Shown piece after piece: positions 33,751 through 42,226 of a stretch of DNA of 64,000 nucleotides. Source of the DNA: UBA830 sp002295635 (GTDB lineage: Bacteria; Pseudomonadota; Alphaproteobacteria; MPNO01; UBA830); assembly GCA_002295635.1 (NCBI GenBank), contig DBHK01000025.1:62001-126000 (forward strand), in the 5' to 3' direction. Position numbers and translations under genes: made by a program. The number at the start of each line of letters is the position of its first letter. Position 1 is the stretch's first letter. The notes below the pieces were generated by a model. The model saw nothing but the letters and a program-made list of their open reading frames with translations. It did not search any database and was not told where the DNA came from.

Positions 33751-34653
33751 ATGTCGACATCACAGGGGTCAAAGACCGATATTCAAAATTTTTGGGGGGC
33801 GGTATATCGAACCGCCTATGGCGATAACGATGCAGCTCTTGATAAGGAGTCTCTCTCTGCGGGGCTCAGCCGTTTAGAGCATATGTTTCGGCTGCGCGAC
33901 CATCTTGCCGTGGTGGAAATGCCGCTCGACGCGCTGAGAGGGTTGCGGGTCTTGGAGATCGGACCGGGAGCCGGCGGACACAGTTCCCTGTTTGCAACAT
34001 ACGGCGCTCAAATGACCAGCATCGACGTTACGCATGAGCGGGCCGCAGCGACCCAGCGTAAATTCAATCTCTTGAGCAAAGATGCAATTTGTAATGCCGC
34101 CCAGGGAGACGCCGAAAACCTTCCTTTTGCTGACGAAACATTCGATATCGTGTATTCGAACGGTGTTCTCCATCACACTCATGACACCGAGCGAGCCATC
34201 GATGAGACGTATCGCGTGCTTCGCCGAGGAGGCCGAGCGGTGATTATGCTCTACAGCAAGGGATCAGTGAATTACTGGTTATCGATGTGGTTCTGCGTCG
34301 GTATTCTTAAAGGCGGTATATTCCGGTCACATAGTTGGTTGGGAAACGCAACAGAGTGGATCGGTAACAGCCCGCAAACGGCTACTAATCCGATTACCCG
34401 TTGCTATACCGGCCGGCAGATTCGAAAAATGTTCGGGAAGTTCTGCATGGTCCGAATACGTAAAAGCGAATTCAATGCTGGAGACATACCCAAGCTCGGC
34501 AGGCTGTGGCGAAGGTGGCGGCGACCACGATACGGCGTCCATGACGGCGGCCTACTCGTCTACGGAGAACCTTGGGAAATCACGACGCCCTTCGAACGCC
34601 GTCTTGGCAAACATGTCGGATGGGCCTGGAATATCCTCGCGCACCGAGAGTAA
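33751..34653 (+). CDS. Class I SAM methyltransferase
   Basis: This 300-residue methyltransferase has the SAM loop VLEIGPGAGGHSSLFA, the acidic strand end MTSIDVTHE, GDAENLPFADETFDIVYSNGVLHH as motifs II-III of the UbiE/Methyltransf_11 group, and LRRGGRAVIMLYSKGS after it. The C-terminal part has hydrophobic and arginine-rich patches that may contact membrane or a lipid-linked substrate. The ATG at 33751 lies 4 nt after the aminotransferase stop and fits the start of homology; longer starts run back into that gene. It is similar in kind to the methyltransferase at 41225. The methyl acceptor is unknown. Confidence 0.75.
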   Translation: MSTSQGSKTDIQNFWGAVYRTAYGDNDAALDKESLSAGLSRLEHMFRLRDHLAVVEMPLDALRGLRVLEIGPGAGGHSSLFATYGAQMTSIDVTHERAAATQRKFNLLSKDAICNAAQGDAENLPFADETFDIVYSNGVLHHTHDTERAIDETYRVLRRGGRAVIMLYSKGSVNYWLSMWFCVGILKGGIFRSHSWLGNATEWIGNSPQTATNPITRCYTGRQIRKMFGKFCMVRIRKSEFNAGDIPKLGRLWRRWRRPRYGVHDGGLLVYGEPWEITTPFERRLGKHVGWAWNILAHRE

Positions 34654-36249
34654 TTGACCCTTATTCTGCACCACAGCGGCGACCTACCTCCGGAAACGGC
34701 ATACGACTGCTGGTTCGGTATCGCCGGCGCTATGCCGGACCTTCCCGTCCACCGGCATTTGTCGGATCTTGCCGCAAAACTTGAGTCCGCGTTCGAAGAG
34801 GCAGCGGATGGTTGGTTAAATTTCGCTTGCGAAATGTCCATCGAACAAGCCGAACAGCCATCGCATGTGATTGCTTGCGCAACCAATGTTTCCGATTTCG
34901 GCGAGATGCTCGCATGGGCAAGAATATGTGCAAAGCAAGTCGCAAGCGAAGATATTGTTCTAGCCGTATGTGACGATCCCTGGTTGTTTCGTCACATTGC
35001 GGAGACCGTGGGGACAATGACGGGCGCGGCGCCGGGCTTCACCGTACTCCGGATGCGATTAGCGATTCGAGGTTTTTTCGCCCGGATATCTTATGCGCTA
35101 AAAGCGGCGGCGGACAGTATTTCACTCGCATCTCATCGTCGGGACGCAAAACGCAGCGGCGCGTGGCTTTTGGTCTACGGCCACCCTCGAAGCAACAGCT
35201 CCGGCGCAGACGGATATTTCGGGGACCTACCAAAAAAAATAACACATCTCTGGCGCGTTCTACATGTCGACTGCCCCCGTAACAGAGCGCAGGTGCTTAA
35301 AGGCGATGGGCGGACGGTCAGCCTGCGCGGCTGGGGTAATCCGGTGTTGGCACTTACGCTGCCATTTCGCCGTTGGCGCCCCGCAGAGAAATTCACCCGC
35401 GGCACGTACGGGTGGCTGGTTCGACGCGCAGCAGCGCTGGAAGGTGGAACAGCACAAGCGGCAGCAATCGAATGGCAAATATATTGCCAGAGAGCCTGGC
35501 TTAATTCAATCGCACCCGATGTTGTTGCCTGGCCTTGGGAAAATCATGTCTGGGAAAGAGCGTTCACGAAAGAGGCTAGGAAAAGAGACACATCGACCCT
35601 CGGATATCAGCACTCAGTTGTTGGGCGCTATATGCTAAATTATTCACCGGCCTCTTTACCAACAAGAAGTGCGGGTTTGCCGGACAGGATGTTATGTACC
35701 GGGCCGTCAACGCGCAACCAGTTGCTCGCGTGGGGCGTGCCCGCCAAAAGAATTGACGTTGGCGGAGCTTTGCGATTTTCCAGCCCGGCATGTCCCCGCC
35801 ACGACCCAGAAGGACCAATATTTGTCGCTTTGCCTTTCGACCACGTCATTGCGAATGAAATGATGGTGGCTATACGCCACGTCGCGAAACTTGGCCGGCG
35901 GTTTGTGGTGCGTGATCATCCAATGACCCCTTTTCAGATAGAGCCGGACGACTCGGTCCAACACGCGGAAGGACCATTAGAATCACTTCCGGCGGTGTCC
36001 TCTGTGATCTATGCGGCAACGACGGTGGGGCTCGAGGCACTGGTCGGCGGATTGCCAACGCTAAGATTTCGGTCGCGATTTAAACTATCGGTCGATATCC
36101 TGCCGCCAGGATTAGAAATACCGACCACCGAAATTTCGACCCTGGCAGCCGACCTAGATAGGGTCAGTCTACTGTCTCCTATTGATCGCGAACATATATT
36201 CGCGCAGCCGGATATGACTTTGTGGCACTCGGAACTAAATGCGAGATAG
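34654..36249 (+). CDS. Orphan GT-B-like surface polysaccharide protein
   Basis: I do not recognise this 531-residue protein. Its middle contains LGYQHSVVGRYMLN, and its second half reads DRMLCTGPSTRNQLLAWGVP, RIDVGGALRF, VVRDHPMTPFQI and SVIYAATTVGLEALVGGLPTL. This is the order of elements seen in GT-B-fold surface-carbohydrate transferases (QHG-like loop, GxxxxLxxxGxP, HP motif, donor-site glycine-rich helix). It is likely a glycosyltransferase or glycosyl-phosphate transferase, perhaps for one of the ulosonic acids. The TTG start directly follows the previous stop codon. No signal peptide is evident. Confidence 0.55.
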   Translation: MTLILHHSGDLPPETAYDCWFGIAGAMPDLPVHRHLSDLAAKLESAFEEAADGWLNFACEMSIEQAEQPSHVIACATNVSDFGEMLAWARICAKQVASEDIVLAVCDDPWLFRHIAETVGTMTGAAPGFTVLRMRLAIRGFFARISYALKAAADSISLASHRRDAKRSGAWLLVYGHPRSNSSGADGYFGDLPKKITHLWRVLHVDCPRNRAQVLKGDGRTVSLRGWGNPVLALTLPFRRWRPAEKFTRGTYGWLVRRAAALEGGTAQAAAIEWQIYCQRAWLNSIAPDVVAWPWENHVWERAFTKEARKRDTSTLGYQHSVVGRYMLNYSPASLPTRSAGLPDRMLCTGPSTRNQLLAWGVPAKRIDVGGALRFSSPACPRHDPEGPIFVALPFDHVIANEMMVAIRHVAKLGRRFVVRDHPMTPFQIEPDDSVQHAEGPLESLPAVSSVIYAATTVGLEALVGGLPTLRFRSRFKLSVDILPPGLEIPTTEISTLAADLDRVSLLSPIDREHIFAQPDMTLWHSELNAR

Positions 36250-36255
36250 AGCTTT

Positions 36256-37011
36256 ATGAAGAATGATCTAAAAACGAAGATTGCCAGTAAAAAAGCCTGT
36301 ATCGGCGGCTGGCTCACCGTCCGGTCGCCAGAGGTGACCGATGCCCTAGCAAGTGTCGGCTTCGACTGGATTGCGCTGGACATGGAGCATGGCAGCTTTT
36401 CGGTCGGAGATGCAGAAAACGCTTTCATGGTCTGTGAACGGCATGGCTGTGCTCCGCTAGTCCGGCTGCCACAGGCTGATCCTATATTGGCGCGTCGATT
36501 ACTCGATTCAGGTGCGCATGGATTCCTGGTCCCATATACCGAAGATGCCGGCAGATTTGCCGAATTTGCATCCCATTGCCTTTTTCCCCCAGCGGGTAAA
36601 CGAGGCTTGTCGCTGGAACGTTTTAATGCGTGGGGCGACAACTTCGATGAAACCCTGCGTGATTTTGCGCCTGTACTTGTCCCGATGATAGAATCCCGTG
36701 TCGGGGTCAAAAACGCGTCTGCAATAGCGTCACTAGATTTCGTCGATGCCCTTTTTTTTGGTCCCTACGATCTTTCAGCCGATCTCGGCACGCCCGGTGA
36801 TTTCACGGCTAAAACCTTTTTGGAGGCCCGGGCGACCGTAAAGGAAGCTGCCCGGCAACACGGCAAAGCGGCTGGTGGGCACCAAGTTGTCACTGACCCA
36901 AAATCTCTGGCACAAATGGTCGAAGACAGCTTCACTTTTATCGCCTACGGCACCGATATGATTGCTCTACGTGCGGCCCTAAAACCTGGCGCGAAGATAA
37001 ACGCGAGCTAA
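36256..37011 (+). CDS. HpcH/HpaI-type class II pyruvate aldolase
   Basis: This 251-residue aldolase of the HpcH/HpaI family has GGWLTVRSPEVTDALASVGFDWIALDMEHG at the N-terminus, carrying the metal/catalytic Asp-Glu and His region. Metal-binding Glu and Asp are seen in MIESRVGVKNA and FFGPYDLSADLG. The family splits or joins 4-hydroxy-2-oxo acids with pyruvate and an aldehyde, and also includes KDG/2-keto-3-deoxy-L-rhamnonate aldolases. The next gene (ATG overlapping the stop by 1 bp) is a KdsB-type cytidylyltransferase. Together they suggest a 3-deoxy-2-ulosonic acid made by pyruvate aldol addition rather than from PEP; this is inference. Confidence 0.82.
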   Translation: MKNDLKTKIASKKACIGGWLTVRSPEVTDALASVGFDWIALDMEHGSFSVGDAENAFMVCERHGCAPLVRLPQADPILARRLLDSGAHGFLVPYTEDAGRFAEFASHCLFPPAGKRGLSLERFNAWGDNFDETLRDFAPVLVPMIESRVGVKNASAIASLDFVDALFFGPYDLSADLGTPGDFTAKTFLEARATVKEAARQHGKAAGGHQVVTDPKSLAQMVEDSFTFIAYGTDMIALRAALKPGAKINAS

Positions 37012-37787
37012 TGCGCAATATCTGCATCATTCCCGCCCGAATGGGTTCTACCCGGTATCCGGGTAAGCCTTTAGAACCTTTGCTGACCCTACCGTTGATA
37101 TTGCACGTCTGGCATCGTTGTCGTCTAGATACCTCCTTGGACCGTGTCCTGATTGCAACCTGCGACAAAAAAATCCAAATGGCGGCAAAAGAAGCAGGTG
37201 CCGACGTCGTGATGACGTCTGATACGCATGAGCGTGCCACCGACAGGACAGAAGAGGCGGTAAAGAACATGGATCTCGACCTCGCCGACGACGACTTTGT
37301 TCTGATGGTGCAGGGCGACGAGGTACTGGTGAACCCGGATGTTATTAGCCTCATTGTCCAAAACTACGATGAATACCGACCAAACGTGGTGAATCTTGTG
37401 TCGCGGCTCTATCGGGCCGAAGACCGAGACGATCCTAACACGGTAAAGGTTGTTGCCGCGCCTGATGGAAATGCACTTTATTTTTCGCGGGCGCCGATCC
37501 CGTCAAGATCTCGCGCAAATGATCCACCGGTATACCAGCAGACTGGAGTGATTGGATTCTCGTGGTCGTTTCTCAAAAATTTCAGTGATCTGCCCCAGAC
37601 ACCCTTAGAAAAGATCGAATCGATCGATATGCTGCGAGTACTGGAACATGGCTTTCCGCTGAAATTAGTTTTTACCGACATTGAAACGATCGGCGTGGAC
37701 ACGCCGGCGGACCTCGCCCGCGCAGAGAAAGTTCTTTTTAACGATGCTTTCACACCACGTTATCTTGATGTGGATTCCGCATCGTGA
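37011..37787 (+). CDS. KdsB-type cytidylyltransferase
   Basis: This 258-residue enzyme resembles CMP-Kdo synthetase (KdsB). Supporting motifs are ICIIPARMGSTRYPGKPL (CTP loop), VMTSDTHERATDRTEEAV (the sugar-acid region of KdsB), LMVQGDEVLVNPDVI and YQQTGVIGFS. In true KdsB the acidic motif is usually VQGDEP, while here it is VQGDEV, so the acceptor pocket may differ. It lies with an HpaI-type aldolase and an oxidoreductase, far from any lipid A gene, so it more likely activates a capsule- or O-antigen-specific ulosonic acid than housekeeping Kdo. Confidence 0.82.
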   Translation: MRNICIIPARMGSTRYPGKPLEPLLTLPLILHVWHRCRLDTSLDRVLIATCDKKIQMAAKEAGADVVMTSDTHERATDRTEEAVKNMDLDLADDDFVLMVQGDEVLVNPDVISLIVQNYDEYRPNVVNLVSRLYRAEDRDDPNTVKVVAAPDGNALYFSRAPIPSRSRANDPPVYQQTGVIGFSWSFLKNFSDLPQTPLEKIESIDMLRVLEHGFPLKLVFTDIETIGVDTPADLARAEKVLFNDAFTPRYLDVDSAS

Positions 37788-38815
37788 CTGCTAGTCTAAA
37801 GGTCGGGGTCGCCGGCTACGGCGTGGTAGGTAAACGCCGGCGAGAAGTAGCCGACGCGCGAACGGACATGAAAACAATCGCTGTGTGCGACCGATATTTT
37901 GAAGATGATGGCGAGATGGAAGACGGAGTGCGATACTACCGTACATACACGGATCTCTTGAAAGAGGACTTGGATATCCTTTTCGTCTGCATGACAAACG
38001 ATATCGCCCCGATCGTAACGATTGCCGGGCTAGAGCATGGACTGCATGTATTTTGCGAGAAACCGCCGGGCAGAGATATGAACGATATGGTCCGCCTACG
38101 CGCCGCCGGAGCCAATTACCCGACACAGAAGCTAAAATACGGCTTCAATCACCGGTATCACGACTCCGTCCGTGACGCACTTCGGATCGTTGAAAGTGAA
38201 GAGCTTGGTCGAGTTATCAATATTAAGGGCGTGTACGGCAAGTCTCAGCTCATTACGTTCGGGCAAACATCATGGCGGACAGATCGGGCGCTTGCAGGTG
38301 GCGGTGTACTGCTCGATCAGGGCATTCACATGGTCGACCTGATACGCCTGTTCGGCGGCGAGTTCAATCGCGTACATAGTATTGTGTCGAACAATTTCTG
38401 GAAACACGATGTGGAGGACAATGCCTATGCGCTGATGCAGAGCGATACTGGCGTCGTGGCAATGCTTCATTCGTCCGCAACCCAATGGCGGCATCGTTTT
38501 AACCTAGATATCACCCTAGAAAAGGGATCCATTGTTCTGTCCGGATTACTATCCGGATCTAAAAGCTACGGCGCCGAAACCCTCACAGTTGCCCGTGCCA
38601 CTAGCGACGACATGGGCAATCCACTAGAACGTACGACCAGCTACAATGAAGACCCTTCATGGACCCTAGAGCTAGAGGAATTCGCACACGCAGTGCTGAT
38701 TAACAAGTCACTCCTGCACGGTTCTATCGAAGATGCTTATAAAACGATGGAGCTTGTCTACCGTATTTATTGTGCCGACGAGGCTTGGCGGGACAAATGG
38801 CAGCTGTCAGTCTGA
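37784..38815 (+). CDS. Gfo/Idh/MocA-family oxidoreductase
   Basis: This 343-residue oxidoreductase has a Rossmann start VGVAGYGVVGKRRREVAD and the classical catalytic motif in HVFCEKPPGRD. The sheet domain contains GGVLLDQGIHMVDLIRLFGG, which is common in sugar or cyclitol dehydrogenases of this family. The GTG start overlaps the KdsB-like stop by 4 bp. It would oxidise or reduce a sugar in the aldolase-KdsB pathway, or a nucleotide sugar such as in the WlbA type, but no specific substrate can be named. It is one of three such enzymes in the window and the most typical of them. Confidence 0.82.
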   Translation: MTASLKVGVAGYGVVGKRRREVADARTDMKTIAVCDRYFEDDGEMEDGVRYYRTYTDLLKEDLDILFVCMTNDIAPIVTIAGLEHGLHVFCEKPPGRDMNDMVRLRAAGANYPTQKLKYGFNHRYHDSVRDALRIVESEELGRVINIKGVYGKSQLITFGQTSWRTDRALAGGGVLLDQGIHMVDLIRLFGGEFNRVHSIVSNNFWKHDVEDNAYALMQSDTGVVAMLHSSATQWRHRFNLDITLEKGSIVLSGLLSGSKSYGAETLTVARATSDDMGNPLERTTSYNEDPSWTLELEEFAHAVLINKSLLHGSIEDAYKTMELVYRIYCADEAWRDKWQLSV

Positions 38816-38843
38816 CCCGTAAACTGGAAGTATCGACCCCATA

Positions 38844-39242
38844 ATGACAATCTCCAAACCTAAAGTATTGAGCGATCGGAAATTCGGGTTGATATTCGCG
38901 GTTTCGATGGCAATGCTCTATGGCGCTTTATGGCTCCTGCTGGATCTAGATGCGACAGGACTGCTGATTGCGGCAGGCATTTTTGCATTTATCGCACTCC
39001 TGGTTCCGGGTATTCTGCTACCCATCAACCGTTTGTGGATGTCGTTCGCAGGTCGCTTAGCTGGGGTGAACAACCACATAATCCTAGGTACGATCTTTGT
39101 CTTTGTTATAACGCCGCTAGGCATGTTTATGCGTCTCTTGGGGCGCGACCCCATAGCTCGCAAAATTGATCGAAATGCAGGCTCTTATCTCGTTCCGGTG
39201 GAACGCCAAACCGACGCCGATACGATGAGGGACATATTCTAA
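38844..39242 (+). CDS. SxtJ-family membrane protein
   Basis: This 132-residue membrane protein has about three hydrophobic segments (residues 14-34, 38-60 and 78-98) and a cytosolic tail. It matches the SxtJ family by size, topology and a WMSFA-IL-like central region. It is followed by a 50-residue DUF5989 (SxtK-type) protein and a carbamoyltransferase, the same trio found in the saxitoxin cluster (sxtI-sxtJ-sxtK) and in many surface-glycan islands. Its biochemical role is not known to me; it probably supports membrane-associated carbamoylation. It starts at an ATG 28 nt after the oxidoreductase. Confidence 0.7.
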   Translation: MTISKPKVLSDRKFGLIFAVSMAMLYGALWLLLDLDATGLLIAAGIFAFIALLVPGILLPINRLWMSFAGRLAGVNNHIILGTIFVFVITPLGMFMRLLGRDPIARKIDRNAGSYLVPVERQTDADTMRDIF

Positions 39243-39270
39243 TTCAAAATTTTTTAGCGATCGTTAACAA

Positions 39271-39423
39271 ATGAACTCACTATTGTATCAAATCTTCAAG
39301 TATGCCCGCGTTTACCGGAAATTCTGGATGGCGCCGCTTATCCTGATTCTGCTGGCCCTTGGCGGGCTTTTGGTCCTCGCGCAGAGTTCGGCTATTGCCC
39401 CGTTCATCTATGCAATTTTCTAA
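39271..39423 (+). CDS. Small DUF5989 (SxtK-like) membrane protein, 50 aa
   Basis: This 50-residue open frame is easily missed. It starts MNSLLYQIFKYARVYRKFW and continues with one membrane span (about residues 20-42, LILILLALGGLLVLAQ). The size, the aromatic/basic N-terminus and the single span fit DUF5989/SxtK. It lies exactly between the SxtJ-like gene (28-bp gap) and the SxtI-like carbamoyltransferase (14-bp gap), matching the family's conserved context. Function is unknown; the conserved trio suggests a partner for the carbamoyltransferase at the membrane. Confidence 0.72.
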   Translation: MNSLLYQIFKYARVYRKFWMAPLILILLALGGLLVLAQSSAIAPFIYAIF

Positions 39424-39437
39424 GTGACCGCAGCAAA

Positions 39438-41228
39438 ATGAACATACTAGGTGTCTCAGGCTACTATCATGACAGCGCAGCAGCCCTTCTATGCGACGGC
39501 GAAATCGTAGCGGCCGCACAGGAAGAACGATTTACAAGAAAAAAAGGTGATGAAGCATTCCCTGGCGAAGCAGTTCGATATTGTATGGCGGAAGCAAGCC
39601 TCAAACTGGACGACATCGACAGAATCGCATTCTACGACAAGCCACTTTTGACATTCGATCGACTTTTGGAAACCAATATTGCCTTCGCGCCGCGCGGCTA
39701 TCTTTCTTTTGTGAAATCTATACCGGTCTGGGTAAAGCAGAAACTTCTGCTCCAACGCGAACTGGTAGGTGAGATCAATCGTCTTGACTTGGGGACTATT
39801 AAGTCTGATCGGCTGAGATTCGCCCATCACCACCACTCGCATGCCGCTAGTGCATTCTATCCTTCGCCATTTGAAAGCGCGGCCGTTCTTGTAATGGATG
39901 GCGTCGGCGAATGGGCAACCACCTCTCTTGGCTGCGGCCGCGGGACAAAACTCACTCTCAATAAAGAGATCAGGTTTCCCCATTCAATCGGTATGCTCTA
40001 TTCAGCATTCACCTATTATCTAGGGTTCAGGGTAAATGACGGTGAATACAAGATCATGGGCTTAGCTCCCTATGGCGAACCGATATACACGGACCGCATT
40101 TATGATCGGTTGATAGACCTTAAAGACGACGGATCGTTCTGGCTAGATATGCATTATTTTAACTATTGCACCGGCCTGACCATGACCAACGATGCGTTCG
40201 CCCAAATCTTCGACGGTGTCCCACGCCGCAACCCAGACGCGCCGCTGGAACAACGCGACATGGATATCGCCCGGTCCGTTCAAGCCGTAACAGAAGAAAT
40301 CATCCTTAGACTTGCCCGAACACTACACAACGACACCGGTGAGGACCGACTCGTAATGGCAGGCGGTGTTGCGTTAAATTGCGTCGCCAATGGTCGCTTG
40401 AAGCGCGAAGGACCGTATAGCGATATTTGGATCCAACCCGCGGCGGGCGATGCCGGCGGCGCAATCGGCGCCGCATTTTCTTCCCTCTATTCTGAAGAAA
40501 CGATGAGCCGTGTTCACATTGGTGTCGACGGTATGAAAGGCGGCTATCTCGGGCCTGAATACGACAGCCGGGAAATTTCGAATGCTCTTGATTCCTTCGG
40601 AGCAACCTATGAAGAACTCGACGAAGATAACCTTTTTCGGACAGTCGCCGAGATTCTGGTTGAAGGTGGCATAGTCGGCTGGTTCCAGGGACGCATGGAA
40701 TTCGGACCACGCGCCCTTGGCAACCGTTCAATCCTAGGTGATGCCCGGTCACCTACAATGCAAAAGATGCTCAACCTAAAAATAAAATATCGGGAGAGTT
40801 TCCGACCTTTTGCACCTGCGGTGCTCCGCGAGGACGTATCGGAATATTTCGAACTCGACGACGACAGCCCCTACATGCTGATTGTGGCGAGCGTGCGCCC
40901 AGACAGACGGCGCGAGCAGACGATTGAAGAAGCCGGCCTAACGGGAGTAGACCGACTCAACGTAGTGCGGAGCGATATACCAGCCGTTACCCACGTAGAT
41001 AACTCTGCCCGAATCCAGACCGTCACCCCAGATACCAATTCACGATTCTACAACCTGCTCAGGGAATTCAAGGCTCAAACGGGCAACGGGCTTCTCGTAA
41101 ATACCAGCTTCAATGTCCGGGACGAACCGATTGTTTGCTCGCCAGAGGATGCCTATCGTTGTTTCATGAGCACAGAGATGGACGCACTTGCGATTGGCAA
41201 ATTTCTTTTGAGGAAATACCAACAGTGA
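39438..41228 (+). CDS. SxtI/NodU/TobZ-family carbamoyltransferase
   Basis: This 596-residue O-carbamoyltransferase transfers carbamoyl from carbamoyl phosphate, through an ATP-made carbamoyl adenylate, to a sugar hydroxyl. It has the Kae1-like N-terminal domain, GVSGYYHDSAAALL and FAHHHHSHAASAFYPS (metal-binding histidines), and the YrdC-like/C-terminal carbamoyltransferase signature QGRMEFGPRALGNRS, followed by NTSFNVRDEPIVCSP. The length is standard. It is coupled to the SxtJ and DUF5989 genes, and its stop overlaps the methyltransferase GTG by 4 bp. The sugar acceptor is probably one of those made in this island. Confidence 0.9.
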   Translation: MNILGVSGYYHDSAAALLCDGEIVAAAQEERFTRKKGDEAFPGEAVRYCMAEASLKLDDIDRIAFYDKPLLTFDRLLETNIAFAPRGYLSFVKSIPVWVKQKLLLQRELVGEINRLDLGTIKSDRLRFAHHHHSHAASAFYPSPFESAAVLVMDGVGEWATTSLGCGRGTKLTLNKEIRFPHSIGMLYSAFTYYLGFRVNDGEYKIMGLAPYGEPIYTDRIYDRLIDLKDDGSFWLDMHYFNYCTGLTMTNDAFAQIFDGVPRRNPDAPLEQRDMDIARSVQAVTEEIILRLARTLHNDTGEDRLVMAGGVALNCVANGRLKREGPYSDIWIQPAAGDAGGAIGAAFSSLYSEETMSRVHIGVDGMKGGYLGPEYDSREISNALDSFGATYEELDEDNLFRTVAEILVEGGIVGWFQGRMEFGPRALGNRSILGDARSPTMQKMLNLKIKYRESFRPFAPAVLREDVSEYFELDDDSPYMLIVASVRPDRRREQTIEEAGLTGVDRLNVVRSDIPAVTHVDNSARIQTVTPDTNSRFYNLLREFKAQTGNGLLVNTSFNVRDEPIVCSPEDAYRCFMSTEMDALAIGKFLLRKYQQ

Positions 41229-42226
41229 CTGATACAAGCCTGTTCTCCGACCGTATCCTCAAGTGTCTAAAGGCACCAGGCGGCACCGACGAGGACGAAC
41301 TCGAATTCATCGATGGCGGTCTTCGCTGCTCCAACACAGGCGAATTCTTTCCACACCGTGATGAAATACCATTTCTCTATAAGCCGAGCGAAAATGATAC
41401 CCGGTCCATCACTGAAACCATCAAATCTTTTTACGAAGAACACCCATTCCCAAGCTATGAAGGGCTTGAGGAATTTGGCGCTCTCGCAAACAAGGGGTGG
41501 ACTAACCCCTTCTCGCGCGACCTAGTCGATGCTATCGGCTATAATAAGCTCGTTCTTGAATGCGGATGTGGTACGGGGCAGCTTACTCACTTCCTTCAGC
41601 TTAACAACAACCACACCTTAGGGGTGGATCTGTCGCTATCTAGTCTCGCCCTCGCCGTAGAACACAAACAACGCAATCAGCTGGAACGGTCTTCATTCGC
41701 ACAGATGAATATTTTCAATCTTGCAATCAAAGACGAAGCTTTCGACGTGGTGATCTCTCATGGCGTACTTCATCATACCTATGATGCACGCGGCGCATTC
41801 GCGCATATCGTTCGAAAAGTAAAGCCGGGCGGAGTAGTGATTGTCGGCCTATACAATTCCTACGGCCGCATTCCTACCTGGGTCCGGTCCAAAGTGATCC
41901 GCCATCTTGGACCGAAAATTGATTATGTAGTCCGCAATCGAATTCACGACGACAAGAAGGCCAGAATCTGGATAGAAGACCAATACTTCAACCCTCACGA
42001 GACATGGCATTCAATTGGCGAGGTGCAGGGCTGGTTTGCGGAAAATGGGATCGAGTATCTAAACTGTTCTCCACCGATACTGGGAACCGACGGAGAAAAT
42101 GCTAACTCCATGTTTCAAAAGACTAACCCCGGAACCAGCTATAAACGTGCAATCACCCAACTCGGCTGGCTCGGAACAATCGCCCGAGAAGGCGCCCTTT
42201 TTGACGTGATCGGCAGGAAAGCTTAA
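41225..42226 (+). CDS. SAM methyltransferase with Trm112-like N-terminus
   Basis: This 333-residue protein has an N-terminal segment (FIDGGLRCSNTGEFFPHRDEIP) resembling a Trm112-like or YcgR-type module, then a class I methyltransferase core: LVLECGCGTGQLTHFL, LGVDLSLSSLALA and FDVVISHGVLHHTYDARGAFAHI. The GTG at 41225 lies in the 4-bp overlap with the carbamoyltransferase and is chosen over longer frames that run back into that gene. The stop TAA shares one base with the next ATG. It is likely a sugar O- or C-methyltransferase in the same group as the carbamoyltransferase. Confidence 0.75.
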   Translation: MTDTSLFSDRILKCLKAPGGTDEDELEFIDGGLRCSNTGEFFPHRDEIPFLYKPSENDTRSITETIKSFYEEHPFPSYEGLEEFGALANKGWTNPFSRDLVDAIGYNKLVLECGCGTGQLTHFLQLNNNHTLGVDLSLSSLALAVEHKQRNQLERSSFAQMNIFNLAIKDEAFDVVISHGVLHHTYDARGAFAHIVRKVKPGGVVIVGLYNSYGRIPTWVRSKVIRHLGPKIDYVVRNRIHDDKKARIWIEDQYFNPHETWHSIGEVQGWFAENGIEYLNCSPPILGTDGENANSMFQKTNPGTSYKRAITQLGWLGTIAREGALFDVIGRKA

